Assembly (NCBI GenBank): GCA_937900425.1
Contig: CALCDT010000320.1
Span: 1 to 49,593 of the forward strand
DNA from: an uncultured Alphaproteobacteria bacterium
GTDB taxonomy: Bacteria > Pseudomonadota > Alphaproteobacteria > Rhizobiales > Pleomorphomonadaceae
DNA: 49,593 bases
Direction: 5' to 3'
Under the pieces are notes generated by a model. It worked only from the letters and a program-made list of their open reading frames with translations, searched no databases and was not told the origin of the DNA. A program made the position numbers and the translations under genes. This document shows, piece after piece, positions 8,905 through 19,093 of the stretch. The stretch's first letter is position 1; each line of letters opens with the position of its first letter.

Positions 8905-9492
8905 TCAGTCCGTGCCGGCGCCGAGCTTGTCGAGCCGGCGCTGCATCGCCTCCATCTGGGCCTTCAGCGCGTCGAGCTCCGGGCTGCGGGTGGCGGCGGC
9001 CGGCTCGGCCGGGCGGGCGGCCTCGTCGGAGGCGGTCTCGCCCGGGGCGAAGGGCATGAACATCCTGAGTGCCCGCTCGAACAGCTCGGAGTTGCGGCGG
9101 ATCTGCTCCTCCATCGCCTCGACGCCCTTGCCGCCGAAGGCGCTGGTCATGTGGGTGCGGAACTTCTCCTGCTCGCGGGTCAGCGACTGGATCGACTGCT
9201 CGAGATAGCTCGGCACCAGCGCCTGCATGCTGTCGCCGTAGAAGCGGATCAGCTGGCGCAAAAAGGCGACCGGCAACAGGTTCTGGCCCTTGCCCTCCTG
9301 CTCGAAGATGATCTGGGTCAGCACCGAGCGGGTGATGTCCTCGCCGGACTTGGCGTCGTGGACGATGAAGTCCTCGCCGCCCTTGAGCATCTCGGCGAGA
9401 TCCTCGAGGGTGACGTAGGTGCTGGTGCCGGTGTTGTAGAGCCGCCGGTTTGCGTATTTCTTGATGATGGTCGGTTCGTCGGTCTTGGCCAT
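8905..9492 (-). CDS. phaR: Polyhydroxyalkanoate synthesis repressor PhaR
   Basis: 195 residues. The ATG at 9492 gives MAKTDEPTIIKKYANRRLYNTGTSTYVTLEDL, the classic PhaR N-terminal DNA-binding start, with GAGGAA upstream. The region at about 65-110 (LTQIIFEQEGKGQNLLPVAFL) is the PHB-accumulation regulatory domain, and the C-terminus (LDALKAQMEAMQRRLDKLG) is a coiled coil. PhaR represses phasin and its own gene and is released when PHB granules form. It is divergent from phaA-phaB across a 343-bp spacer, the usual arrangement in alphaproteobacteria. Confidence 0.95.
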   Translation of the reverse strand: MAKTDEPTIIKKYANRRLYNTGTSTYVTLEDLAEMLKGGEDFIVHDAKSGEDITRSVLTQIIFEQEGKGQNLLPVAFLRQLIRFYGDSMQALVPSYLEQSIQSLTREQEKFRTHMTSAFGGKGVEAMEEQIRRNSELFERALRMFMPFAPGETASDEAARPAEPAAATRSPELDALKAQMEAMQRRLDKLGAGTD

Positions 9493-9835
9493 GGGGGTCG
9501 CGTTCCTCACCCGGTGCCGCGTTCTCGCCGATCGCCGCCCGGCGGTTCCCTCCGCCCGCGATGACGCTGCGCAGCATTCCTATCCCGACGCAGCCTAAGG
9601 CGTTTTTTGCGACCCGGCCACTGGTTTTCGCGGAGCAGCGACGAGGGGGCGCGCGCCCTGCCGAACATGTCGCGCGGCGGCTCGCCGCAGAACGACCAAA
9701 TGACACCTCCGGCGCGGTTGACAGCGGGGCCGCAAACCTCCTCTAGTTCTTCGCAGCGCAGCACGATGCGCGGGACGAAACGCTCCGTCGGCGCGGCGGA
9801 CGGCTCGTCGCCAAAGAGCACGCCGGGAGAAAGTC
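9493..9835. other. phaR-phaA divergent regulatory region
   Basis: No gene is seen. It contains a plausible phaA promoter at 9718-9746 and an A/T-rich six-T tract followed by GCGA near 9602. PhaR is reported to bind TGC-rich motifs, but I do not see a clean copy. The region separates the repressor gene from the biosynthetic pair, so shared control is likely. Confidence 0.5.
9718..9746 (+). promoter_or_regulatory. Candidate sigma-70 promoter for phaAB
   Basis: TTGACA (9718-9723), a 17-base spacer and CTCTAG (9741-9746). The -35 is perfect and the -10 is weak, which is common for alphaproteobacterial promoters. It lies about 90 bp before the phaA start. Confidence 0.5.
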
Positions 9836-11008
<1,173 letters not shown>

Positions 11009-11172
11009 GGCCCCGTGAAGGCGGGGCCGGCCCGTTCCGGCCGGCCGCCGCAGCGGGAAGATGTTGCGCCAGGTCAACGACCCGGCGCGGCCGATCTGCG
11101 ACACGTCCTCCTGCGCGACGTGCCTTCGCGGACGGCCGTCGATCCAGAAAATTCAAACAGGGGGAGAACACC

Positions 11173-11898
11173 ATGTCTGTCGCAGTCGTCACCGGCGGAA
11201 CCCGCGGCATCGGCGCCGCCATCGCGAAGGGTCTCAAGGAGGCCGGCTACACCGTCGCCGCCACCTTCGCCGGCAACGTCGAGAAGGCCGAGGCCTTCAA
11301 GGCCGAGACCGGCATCCACGTCTACCAGTGGGACGTCGCCGACGAGGCCGCCTGCGCCGCCGGCCTCGCCAAGGTCGAAGCCGAACTCGGCCCGGTCGCC
11401 GTGCTCGTCAACAACGCCGGCATCACCCGCGACGGCATGTTCCACAAGATGAGCTTCGAGCAGTGGAAGGCGGTGCTCTCCACCAACCTCGATTCGATGT
11501 TCACGATGACGAAGCCGCTGATCGACGGCATGCGCGAGCGCGGCCACGGCCGCATCATCAACATCTCCTCGATCAACGGCCAGAAGGGCCAGATGGGCCA
11601 GACCAACTACTCGGCCGCCAAGGCCGGCGTGATCGGCTTCACCAAGGCGCTCGCCCAGGAGAACGCGCGCAAGGGCGTCACCGTCAACTGCATCTGCCCC
11701 GGCTACATCGACACCGACATGGTGGCGGCGGTGCCGGAGAAGGTGCTCGAGAGCATCATCGCCGGCATTCCGGTCGGCCGGCTCGGCAAGGCCGAGGAGA
11801 TCGCCGCGCTCTGCGTCTACCTCGCTTCGCCGGCGGCCGGCTTCATGACCGGCGCCGTGCTGACGATCAACGGCGGCCAGTATATCGCCAACGGCTGA
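11173..11898 (+). CDS. phaB: Acetoacetyl-CoA reductase
   Basis: 241 residues, a classical short-chain dehydrogenase. It has the nucleotide motif TGGTRGIG at residues 7-14, NNAG at 80-83, Ser133, and the catalytic pair Tyr146/Lys150 in YSAAK. It reduces acetoacetyl-CoA with NADPH to (R)-3-hydroxybutyryl-CoA, the PHB monomer precursor. PGYIDTDMV and the length match PhaB. GGGGAG lies 7 bases before the ATG. It forms a unit with phaA; the PHB synthase phaC is not in the window. A bidirectional terminator follows. Confidence 0.96.
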   Translation: MSVAVVTGGTRGIGAAIAKGLKEAGYTVAATFAGNVEKAEAFKAETGIHVYQWDVADEAACAAGLAKVEAELGPVAVLVNNAGITRDGMFHKMSFEQWKAVLSTNLDSMFTMTKPLIDGMRERGHGRIINISSINGQKGQMGQTNYSAAKAGVIGFTKALAQENARKGVTVNCICPGYIDTDMVAAVPEKVLESIIAGIPVGRLGKAEEIAALCVYLASPAAGFMTGAVLTINGGQYIANG

Positions 11899-11953
11899 TC
11901 GCCGGCGGTATCGTCACAGGGCCGCGGGATGCCTCGCGCCCGACGCGTCGATG

Positions 11954-11993
11954 AAAAACCCGGGGTGCGCCGACCGCGCGCCCCGGGTTTTTT
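11954..11993. terminator. Bidirectional terminator between phaB and the convergent epimerase gene
   Basis: AAAAACCCGGGG pairs with CCCCGGGTTTTT (12 bp) around a 15-base loop. T runs flank the stem on both strands, so it can end both phaB and the leftward gene finishing at 12028. Confidence 0.9.
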
Positions 11994-12027
11994 GTCTCGT
12001 TCGGAACAGGCCGCCCCCCGGCGTTCG

Positions 12028-13239
12028 TCAGCCGCCCTTCGAGAGATCCCCGGACAGGAAGGCGCCGGCGGGCAGCAGGCTGTTCACGCAGGCCTGGAAC
12101 GAATGGTAGAGGTCGGGTTTGCCGGCGAAGATCTCGGCGGAGGGCCGGCCGGCCTCGTCGATCTCGGCGAACCAGCCGCCATTGTCATGGTCGATGAAGC
12201 GGGCGGCGACGAAGTCCCAGATCCGCTCGTACCATTCGGCGTAGAGCGGGTCGCCGTCGAGGTGCCAGAGCACCGCGGCGGCGCCGATGCCCTCGGTGTT
12301 CGGCCACCACAGCCGCAGGCGCTGCAGCGGCCGATCGTCCCAGTCGAGGGTGTAGAAGAAGCCGCCGCGCTCGTGGTCCCAGCCGTCGCGTACGGCGTTG
12401 GCGAACAGGCCGCGGGCGGCCTCGGCCATCCACGCCGACGCCTTGCCCTCCAGATGCCGGAGCTGGATCAGCAGCCGGGCCCATTCGAGGGCGTGGCCCG
12501 GGGTGGTGCCGGCCGGGCGGAACATCGGGTTGCCGGAATAGGTACGGTCGATCTCCCAGCCGGGGGTGAAATGCTCCGGCATGCGCCAGCCGCAGGCGCG
12601 GGCCTTGTCGTCCGCCAGCAGCGCGGCGATCGACAGAGCCTTATCGAGGAAGATACGTTCGCCGGTGGCGTCGTAGGCCGCCATCAGACCCTCGAGCGTG
12701 TGCATGTTGGCGTTGGCGCCGCGGTAGGGCATCTCCTGCGACCAGTCGGCGGAGAATTCCTCGCGCATCGCGCCGGGCGAGGCTTCCCAGAACCGCTCCT
12801 CGATCACCGTGGCGACGTCGGCGAGCAGCCGGTCGGCGTCGGGGTGGCCGATGCGCTTGGCCGAGGCGGCGGCGAGCAGGACGTGGCAGTGGCCGTAGGC
12901 GAGCTTGTCGGCGACGACGGGACCCTCCGTCGTGGCGCTCCAGACGTAGCCGCCGTTGCGGGCGTCGCGATGGCCGTTCCACAGGAAGCGCATACCCTGG
13001 TCGACGGCGTCGTGGAAGCCCGGGCAGCCGAGCGCGGTCGCCAGCGAGAAGCAGTGGACGAGGCGGGTCGACTGGAACAGCTCGAAGGCTTCGTCGGCCC
13101 CGTGCAGCGGCCGGCCGTCGAGGCCGAGCATGCGATAGCCGCCGGGGCCGTCGGCGCTGGCCCGGTGGAAGTCGAGCAGCGCGAACATCTCGCGCTCCAG
13201 CCAGGCGCGGTGACGGGGGCGGGCGGCGAGCGGCGTCAT
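12028..13239 (-). CDS. AGE-family sugar isomerase/epimerase
   Basis: 403 residues, an (alpha/alpha)6 barrel of the N-acylglucosamine 2-epimerase family. This family includes mannose isomerase, sulfoquinovose isomerase (YihS) and cellobiose epimerase. Expected active-site residues are visible: Arg59 in STRLVH, His180 in ANANMH, His249 in PGHALEW and His379 in DLYHSFQAC. PGHALEWARLL and WWPNTEGIGA are family signatures. Substrate cannot be told from sequence; an aldose-ketose isomerase acting on mannose or a related hexose is most likely given the sugar-acid genes to the right. It shares a terminator with phaB. Confidence 0.88.
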   Translation of the reverse strand: MTPLAARPRHRAWLEREMFALLDFHRASADGPGGYRMLGLDGRPLHGADEAFELFQSTRLVHCFSLATALGCPGFHDAVDQGMRFLWNGHRDARNGGYVWSATTEGPVVADKLAYGHCHVLLAAASAKRIGHPDADRLLADVATVIEERFWEASPGAMREEFSADWSQEMPYRGANANMHTLEGLMAAYDATGERIFLDKALSIAALLADDKARACGWRMPEHFTPGWEIDRTYSGNPMFRPAGTTPGHALEWARLLIQLRHLEGKASAWMAEAARGLFANAVRDGWDHERGGFFYTLDWDDRPLQRLRLWWPNTEGIGAAAVLWHLDGDPLYAEWYERIWDFVAARFIDHDNGGWFAEIDEAGRPSAEIFAGKPDLYHSFQACVNSLLPAGAFLSGDLSKGG

Positions 13240-13511
13240 CGTCTGTCTTCCTCCATGGGTGGCGACCGTCGCGGTGCTCTCGTCCGCGCGGGCGCTTCGA
13301 TTCCTTCGGCAGGCAGCTTCCTCCGCCGGCCTGCGGCGATCAATGGGGTTGCGACGCGAGCGGGCCGGAGGCCGGACGATGCCGGAACGTCACTCTTTTC
13401 GAAATTGAGCATCCGGCGCGAGGACGATGCCTTGAAAGGCGAGCGCCATTCCGCTTCTTTAGGGCCGCGGTATCGGCCGGACCGACGGCGAGCCCGGTGA
13501 AGAGTGACGAC

Positions 13512-14126
13512 ATGCGCGACATCGAGATGCCCGAGCAGGAAGCCGAGCTCCTGCGCGAAACCTATCGCAGCGCCACGACCCGGGTGATTCTCGAATACGG
13601 ATCGGGTGGTTCCACCGCCTTCGCCGCGACGTTGCCGGGCAAGTTCATCATCAGCGTCGAATCCGATCGCGACTGGGCGCGCGATCTCCAGCTCGAACTC
13701 GACGCCGGGCCGACGCTCTCGCCCGCGATCCTCTACCACGTCGACATCGGACCGACGGGGAGCTGGGGGCGGCCGGTCGACTTCAGCCACTGGCAGCGGT
13801 TCCACGGCTATCCGCTCGCGGTGTGGAAGGAACCCTTTTTCCGCCACCCCGACGTGGTGCTGATCGACGGCCGGTTCCGCCCGGCCTGTCTGGTCGCGAC
13901 GGCCCTCAACATCTCGCGGCCGGTGCGCGTCCTGTTCGACGACTATGCCAAGCGGCAGACCTACCACGTCGTCGAGGAGTTCATCCGGCCGTCGACACTC
14001 GTCGGGCGGATGGCGGTGTTCGACCTCGAGCCCGGGCTGCTCGACGCCGGCCGGATCGACACCATCATGGAGGCCTTCTCGCAGGCGACGAGCGAGGAGA
14101 ACGCCGGATACAAGCGCCCGGCCTGA
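13512..14126 (+). CDS. Conserved hypothetical protein with SAM-methyltransferase-like fold
   Basis: 204 residues from the ATG at 13512, which follows GAAGAG; a GTG at 13497 would add five residues. LEYGSGGSTAFAA near the N-terminus matches the glycine-rich SAM-binding loop (motif I) of class I methyltransferases, and FIISVESDRDWARDL fits the acidic strand-2 end. VVLIDGRFRPACLVATAL and VRVLFDDYAKRQTYHVVEEFI follow. Close relatives are annotated only as hypothetical or macrocin-O-methyltransferase-like, so activity is not established. It stands alone between two leftward units. The preceding 13240-13511 shows no gene. Confidence 0.72.
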   Translation: MRDIEMPEQEAELLRETYRSATTRVILEYGSGGSTAFAATLPGKFIISVESDRDWARDLQLELDAGPTLSPAILYHVDIGPTGSWGRPVDFSHWQRFHGYPLAVWKEPFFRHPDVVLIDGRFRPACLVATALNISRPVRVLFDDYAKRQTYHVVEEFIRPSTLVGRMAVFDLEPGLLDAGRIDTIMEAFSQATSEENAGYKRPA

Positions 14127-14160
14127 TCCGGCACGGACCCCGCGCGTCCCGATCCGCCCC

Positions 14161-15207
14161 TCAGGCGTCCGCGAAGGTCAGCTGGACCTTGACGGCGCGG
14201 CTGCGGTCGCCGGCCTCGGCGAAGGCGGCGAGGGCGTCGGTCACGTCGAAGCGCGCGGTGATGATCGGCGAGACGTCGATCGCGCCGCTCGAGATCGCCC
14301 GCACCGCCTCGGCGTATTCGCCGGCGAAACGGTGGGTGCCGACGAGGGCGATCTCCTTGCCGACCAGCATGTTGACCGGAACGGGCAGGTCGCCGGCGAC
14401 GCCGACCTGGACGATGGTGCCGGTCGGCCGGGTCGCGGCGATGGCGGCGCGCAGGGCCGGGGCCGCGGCCGAGCATTCGAAGACGACGTCGAAATGGCCC
14501 TTGTCGGCGAAATAGGCTTCGAGAGCCTCGCCGTCGCGGCCGACGTTGATCGTGCGCGTCGCGCCCATCCGCGCGGCGACGGCGAGCGTCGCGTCCTGAA
14601 GGTCGGTGACGACGATCTCGGCGGCGCCGGCGCGCGCCGCGAGGGCGACGCAGAGCGCGCCGATCGGCCCGGCGCCGGTGACGAGCACGGCCTTGCCGGA
14701 AAGGTCCGGCGCGCGGGAGAGCGCGTGGAGGCAGACCGCCAGCGGCTCGGCGCAGGCGGCCTCGCCGAGCGAGACGTTCGGGCCGACCGGCTCGCATTGC
14801 AGGGCATCGACGACGATCAGGTCGCGGAAGGCGCCCTGCTCGTGGGGAAAGCGCAGCGCCGAGCCGAAGAAGCGCATCGACAGGCAGTGGATCGGCAGGC
14901 CCTCGGCGCAGTAGCGGCAACGGCCGCAGGGCCGGCTCGGATTGAGCGCGACCCGGTCGCCGACGGCGAGCGTGGAGACGCCGGCGCCGAGCGCCGCCAC
15001 CGTGCCGGCGACCTCGTGGCCGAGGATGATCGGCTCGCGGACCCGGATCGGGCCGAAGCCGCCGTCCTGATAGTAGTGGAGGTCGGAGCCGCAGATGCCG
15101 CCGGCGCCGATGCGCACCAGCACCTCGCCGGATCCGGGAGGCGGCACCTCCTCGGTCTCGACGCGGATGTCGTTGCGGCCGTGCAGCCGGCAGACGCGGG
15201 TCTTCAT
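14161..15207 (-). CDS. Zinc-dependent MDR dehydrogenase, L-idonate/L-gulonate 5-dehydrogenase type
   Basis: 348 residues. The start at 15207 (MKTRVCRLHG) has AGGTGA upstream and overlaps the Shine-Dalgarno region with the dctM stop; a GTG three codons earlier is less likely. Catalytic zinc ligands are Cys and His in GGICGSDLHYY and GHEVAGTV. The structural-zinc loop reads CGRCRYCAEGLPIHC. The NAD fold is VLVTGAGPIGAL. It is the last gene of a TRAP operon and lies near uxuA, so oxidation of a C6 aldonate (L-idonate to 5-ketogluconate, or L-gulonate to fructuronate) is the likely reaction. The choice between these is open. Confidence 0.85.
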   Translation of the reverse strand: MKTRVCRLHGRNDIRVETEEVPPPGSGEVLVRIGAGGICGSDLHYYQDGGFGPIRVREPIILGHEVAGTVAALGAGVSTLAVGDRVALNPSRPCGRCRYCAEGLPIHCLSMRFFGSALRFPHEQGAFRDLIVVDALQCEPVGPNVSLGEAACAEPLAVCLHALSRAPDLSGKAVLVTGAGPIGALCVALAARAGAAEIVVTDLQDATLAVAARMGATRTINVGRDGEALEAYFADKGHFDVVFECSAAAPALRAAIAATRPTGTIVQVGVAGDLPVPVNMLVGKEIALVGTHRFAGEYAEAVRAISSGAIDVSPIITARFDVTDALAAFAEAGDRSRAVKVQLTFADA

Positions 15208-15212
15208 GGGGA

Positions 15213-16493
15213 TCACCTGTCGAAGAGGACGGACGGCAGCCAGGTGGCGAGGGCCGGCACGTAGGAGACGAGCAGCAGCACCAGGATGTTGGTGAGCAGG
15301 AACGGGGCGATGGCGCGGATCACCGGGGTCAGCGGCAGCCGCGCGATGTTGGCGCAGATGAACAGGCAGACGCCGATCGGCGGGGTCGTCAGGCCGATCA
15401 TCAGGTTGAGCACGGCGAAGGTCGCAAAGTGCAGCGGGTCGATGCCGACGGCCTGGGCCAGCGCCAGCAGCGGCACGAACAGGATGATCAGCGCCGCGAT
15501 CGTCTCCATGAACATGCCGACGACGAGCAGCAGGATGTTGATGATCAGGATCACCGCGAAGCGGTTGTCGGTGATCGAGAGCACCGCGTCGGCGATGGTC
15601 TGCGGGATGCGTTCGGAGACGAGGATCCAGCCGAAGACGTTGGCGAAGCCGACGAGGACGAGGATGGCCGCGGCCGAGACGGCGCTGTCGACCAGGATGC
15701 GCGGCACCTTGGCGAGCGGCAGGTCGCCGTAGACGAAGCGGCCGACGACGAAGGCGTAGACGCTGGCGACGACGGCGGTCTCGGTCGGGGTGGCGAGGCC
15801 GGAGAGCAGGCCGCCGACGATGAGGCCGGTCATGGCGAGGGCCCAGAAGGCGCCGGTGAAGGCGCCGATCAGTTCGCGGGCGCCCTGCCAGGGCTGGCGC
15901 GGGAAGCCGCGGCGCACGGCGATGACATAGGTCGTCACCATCATGGCGAGGCCCATCAGCACGCCCGGCACGGCGCCGGCGACGAACATCTTGCCCACCG
16001 AGATGCCCGAGAGCGCGCCGACGATGATCATCGGCACGCTCGGCGGGATCATCGGGCCGACGGTGGAGGAGGCGGCGGTGACGGCGGCGGAGAAGTCGGC
16101 GGGATAGCCGGCCTTCTTCATGCCGGGAATCATGACGCCGCCGATCGAGGCAGCGTCGGCGACGGCGGTGCCCGAGATGCCGCCGAACAGCATCGAGCCG
16201 GCGACGTTGGAGAGGCCGAGGCCGCCGCGCATCCAGCCGACGAGGGCGTTGGCGAAGCGGATGATGCGACCGGTGATGCCGCCGGCGTTCATCAGGTTGC
16301 CGGCGAGAATGAAGCCGGGGATGCAGAGCAGCACGAAGACGTCGATGCCGGCGTACATCTTCTGCGGGATGACGACGAGCGGGATGCCGGCGGCGAGCAG
16401 ATAGGCGAGTGACGACAGGCCGAGCGTCACCGCTACCGGCACGCCGGCGAGCAGGCCGCCGACGAAGACGAGCAGGAGAATGGCGAGGTTCAT
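15213..16493 (-). CDS. dctM: TRAP transporter large permease subunit (DctM family)
   Basis: 426 residues and about 11-13 membrane helices. It begins MNLAILLLVFVGGLLAGVPVAV, with the family-typical MLFGGISGTAVADAASIG and TAASSTVGPMIPPSVPMIIVGAL and the late motif NLMIGLTTPPIGVCLF. It is the ion-coupled channel of a TRAP importer, using a sodium gradient in characterised members. Its start overlaps the dctQ stop by four bases (ATGA on the minus strand), showing coupling. Together with the P and Q subunits it probably imports a sugar acid. Confidence 0.95.
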   Translation of the reverse strand: MNLAILLLVFVGGLLAGVPVAVTLGLSSLAYLLAAGIPLVVIPQKMYAGIDVFVLLCIPGFILAGNLMNAGGITGRIIRFANALVGWMRGGLGLSNVAGSMLFGGISGTAVADAASIGGVMIPGMKKAGYPADFSAAVTAASSTVGPMIPPSVPMIIVGALSGISVGKMFVAGAVPGVLMGLAMMVTTYVIAVRRGFPRQPWQGARELIGAFTGAFWALAMTGLIVGGLLSGLATPTETAVVASVYAFVVGRFVYGDLPLAKVPRILVDSAVSAAAILVLVGFANVFGWILVSERIPQTIADAVLSITDNRFAVILIINILLLVVGMFMETIAALIILFVPLLALAQAVGIDPLHFATFAVLNLMIGLTTPPIGVCLFICANIARLPLTPVIRAIAPFLLTNILVLLLVSYVPALATWLPSVLFDR

Positions 16494-17002
16494 GGGGTCT
16501 CGTCCTCGACGGGCGAAGGAGGCAGGCCGTCCGAGGCGCCGACGATCATGGCGAGGACGCGGGCGAGGGAGAAGATCAGCAGGCCGACGACGAGCACCAG
16601 CATGCTGGCGTGGACGACGTCCATGCGCCAGCCGAGGGCCGGGGCGGTCTGCATGGCGCCGATCGAGGTGTAGCGCCAGGCCGGGACCACGAGGAAGGCC
16701 ATCAGCAACGCCGTCGCCGCCGCCGAGAACAGGCGCAGCCGGCGCGGCCAGCGGCCGGGCAGGCTCTCGCAGGCGAGATCGACGTTGACGAGGTCGCCGC
16801 TGCGGTAGGACAGGCCGGCGCCGAAGGCGGCGAGGAACAGGAGCGCGAAGCGGGTCAGTTCCTCGGTCCAGACCGGGGAGGAGTGGACGAGCGAGCGGCC
16901 GATCACCTGGATCAGCACCGCGACGATCAGGACCGCGAAGGCGAGGCCGGTGGCGGTCCGGCAGACCCGCGCGAGAAGGTCGATGGCTTTCGTGACGGGC
17001 AT
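16490..17002 (-). CDS. dctQ: TRAP transporter small permease subunit (DctQ family)
   Basis: 170 residues from the ATG at 17002, which has GAGG eight bases upstream; an in-frame ATG at 17065 lacks one. There are four membrane helices. The family motif around WTEELTRFALLFLAAFGAGL (here PVWTEELTRFALLF) precedes helix 2. It anchors the large subunit and overlaps it by ATGA. A stem-loop at 17087-17123 lies between this gene and the binding-protein gene. Confidence 0.92.
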   Translation of the reverse strand: MPVTKAIDLLARVCRTATGLAFAVLIVAVLIQVIGRSLVHSSPVWTEELTRFALLFLAAFGAGLSYRSGDLVNVDLACESLPGRWPRRLRLFSAAATALLMAFLVVPAWRYTSIGAMQTAPALGWRMDVVHASMLVLVVGLLIFSLARVLAMIVGASDGLPPSPVEDETP

Positions 17003-17086
17003 GGATGTCGCCTCGGTGTTGCGGGCCGGCGGCCGGGAATCCGACGACGGGCGGACGAGGGCCACCCTCGATGCGGCCCGCCCAGC

Positions 17087-17123
17087 GCCCCTCGCAGGGC
17101 CGCCCGCCGACCCCGCGAGGGGC
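17087..17123 (-). promoter_or_regulatory. Intercistronic stem-loop between dctP and dctQ
   Basis: GCCCCTCGC pairs perfectly with GCGAGGGGC (9 bp) in the gap after the solute-binding-protein gene. Such hairpins commonly stabilise the upstream mRNA and lower permease expression. A similarly placed structure with related arms occurs at 22432-22494. Confidence 0.55.
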
Positions 17124-17142
17124 CGGCGGGCACCGACTCGGC

Positions 17143-18120
17143 TCAGCGCGCGAACAGCTGCTCGACGTAGGGCTTGATCTCGGCCGAGACGTTGGCGAGC
17201 ACGGCGTCCCTGGCCTTGGCGGCGAAGGCGGCGGTGTCGACGTCGACGAAGGTCATGCCCTTGCCCTCGAGGTCGGTGACGAGGGCGGCCTCGTCGGCGA
17301 CGAAGAGCTCGCGCTCATAGGCCTGGGCCCGGGTCGCGGCTTCCTGGACGGCGGCCTTGTCGGCGTCCGACAGCCTGTTCCAGGAGAGCTCGGAGATCGT
17401 CAGGTAGATCCACGAGCGGACGTGCTCGGTCTTGTTGATGAACTTCTGGACCTCGTTGAAGTTCGCCGACTTGATCAGCGCCAGTGGGTTCTCCTGGCCG
17501 TCGATGGTGCCGTTCTGCAGCGAGGTGAAGACCTCGGAGAAGGCCATCGGCGTCGGGCTGGCGCCGAGCGCCTGCCAGACCGCGAGGAACAGCGGCACGT
17601 TGGGCACGCGCATGCGCAGGCCGGCGAGATCGTCCGGGGTGGTGATGGCGCGGTTCGAGGTGAGGTTGCGCGGGCCGCGGGCGAAATAGGCGAGCGGGCG
17701 GATCTGGGCGCGCTGGACGATCTCGGCCTCGATGGCGTCGCCGATCTCGCCGCCGGCGACCTCGTCCATGTGCTCGAGCGAGGCGTAGGCGTAGGGCACG
17801 GCGAGCAGGGCGGCCATCGGCGCCCAGTTCTGCAGGGATTCGCCGGTGATGGTCATGTCGGCGGTGCCGAGCTGCATGCCGTTGATGAGGTCCATCTCCT
17901 TGCCGAGCGACTCGTTGGGATAGACCTCGACGGCGACGCGGCCTTCGGTGAGGGCGGCGACCTCCTCGGCGAATTTCAGCGACGCCTTGTGCCAGATGTT
18001 CTCCTCGTTGCCGAGGTGGCCGAGCTTCAGCGTCACGTCGGCGGCGAGCGCCGAGCCGGTCATCATCACGCCGGCGAGCGTCGCGGCGAGGGTGCGGGCG
18101 AAGGTTCTTCTGGTCAGCAT
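17143..18120 (-). CDS. dctP: TRAP transporter solute-binding protein (DctP family)
   Basis: 325 residues with a twin-arginine-like or Sec signal peptide (MLTRRTFARTLAATLAGVMMTGSALA). The mature protein starts ADVTLKLGHLGNEENIWHKAS. The conserved arginine of TRAP binding proteins that contacts the substrate carboxylate lies in LAGLRMRVPNVPLFLAVWQALGA, followed by FSEVFTSLQNGTIDGQENPLALI. GGGAGGAAACG precedes the ATG. It delivers the substrate, probably a hexonate or hexuronate given uxuA and the dehydrogenase next door, to DctQM. It is the first transporter gene after the GntR regulator. Confidence 0.94.
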   Translation of the reverse strand: MLTRRTFARTLAATLAGVMMTGSALAADVTLKLGHLGNEENIWHKASLKFAEEVAALTEGRVAVEVYPNESLGKEMDLINGMQLGTADMTITGESLQNWAPMAALLAVPYAYASLEHMDEVAGGEIGDAIEAEIVQRAQIRPLAYFARGPRNLTSNRAITTPDDLAGLRMRVPNVPLFLAVWQALGASPTPMAFSEVFTSLQNGTIDGQENPLALIKSANFNEVQKFINKTEHVRSWIYLTISELSWNRLSDADKAAVQEAATRAQAYERELFVADEAALVTDLEGKGMTFVDVDTAAFAAKARDAVLANVSAEIKPYVEQLFAR

Positions 18121-18206
18121 CGTTTCCTCCCTTGGTGTGAAAGTCTTTCCGCCCCGCCCGGGCGGCCGCCCGCTCGCTGCGGAGCGGACCGTCGGACGCG
18201 GGGCCG

Positions 18207-18902
18207 TCATTCGGCCTCGAAGTAGCCGGGCACGGTGTCGGCGATCCTCGGCAGGTCGACGAGGATCTCGCGCAGGTGGCCGCGCATCGCCGCCTCGGCC
18301 TCGGCGGCGCGGCCCTCGGCGAGGGCGTCGACCACGGCCTCGTGCTGCAGGATCAGCTTCTCCATCGGGAACTGCATGAAGGAGAGGAAGCGGACCCGGT
18401 CCATCTGCGACTTCGATTCCTCGATCACCTTCCAGGCGCCGCCGCGGCCGGCGAGGTCGGCGAGGGTGTGGTGGAAGCGGTCGTCGAGCTCCATGAAGCC
18501 CTTGCGGTCGACGGCCGCGGCCGCCTCGCGCTGGGCGGCGAGCAGGCGGCGCAGCGTCGCCAGCGCCCCGGCCGGCAGCGAGCCCGCGAGCAGGCGGACG
18601 ATGTCGGCCTCGACCGCTTCGCGCACGAAGCGGGCGTCCATCACCGCGGTCCTCGAGATCTTGCGCACGAAGGTGCCGCGCTGGGGGCGGACCTCGACGA
18701 GGCCGTCCTCGGCGAGCTTGATGAAGGCCTCGCGCACCGGCTGGCGGCTGACGGCGTAGATCCGCGCGATCTCGGATTCGGAGAGCGGGGCGCCGGGAGC
18801 GAGATCGGAGCGGATGATGCGCTCGCGCAGGACGCGCCGCAGCTGCGGCCCGACCGGAACGGCGAGATTGAGCGTCCATCCCTCCTGCGCGGCCGTCTCC
18901 AC
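18207..18902 (-). CDS. GntR family (FCD) transcriptional regulator of the sugar-acid operon
   Basis: 231 residues from a GTG at 18902, chosen because AGGAGG sits five bases before it; an ATG at 18938 in frame has no ribosome site and overlaps the promoter. The N-terminal winged helix reads LSESEIARIYAVSRQPVREAFIKLAEDGLVEVRPQRGTFV. The C-terminal FCD domain has the metal-binding Asp/His set in ELDDRFHHTLADLAG and later His residues. FCD regulators of this branch (UxuR/ExuR-like) respond to hexuronates. It heads the leftward TRAP operon and is divergent from uxuA, so it probably represses both. Confidence 0.92.
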   Translation of the reverse strand: METAAQEGWTLNLAVPVGPQLRRVLRERIIRSDLAPGAPLSESEIARIYAVSRQPVREAFIKLAEDGLVEVRPQRGTFVRKISRTAVMDARFVREAVEADIVRLLAGSLPAGALATLRRLLAAQREAAAAVDRKGFMELDDRFHHTLADLAGRGGAWKVIEESKSQMDRVRFLSFMQFPMEKLILQHEAVVDALAEGRAAEAEAAMRGHLREILVDLPRIADTVPGYFEAE

Positions 18903-18925
18903 GGCACCCTCCTCCCTGTTGCCGG

Positions 18926-18954
18926 CACCTAACGCCATACTTCCATACTAGTCA
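18926..18954 (-). promoter_or_regulatory. Promoter with embedded direct-repeat operator, gntR/TRAP operon
   Basis: On the minus strand TTGACT, a 17-base spacer and TTAGGT form a plausible sigma-70 promoter ending about 16 bases before the GTG start. On the plus strand CATACT occurs twice (18936 and 18944, 8-bp period) inside the spacer, a likely operator for autoregulation. Confidence 0.5.
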
Positions 18955-19093
18955 ACATCCATTTCGCTTGCTAGAACGCAAGAACCGGCGTTCCTGATGC
19001 CGGTGCGGTGACGAGCGGTCCGCGAGGGATCGGCCGGAACCGGCCGCGGCGTCCCGAGAGGCGTCCGGCGGGAGCGAAGAAGGGGAGGATTTG

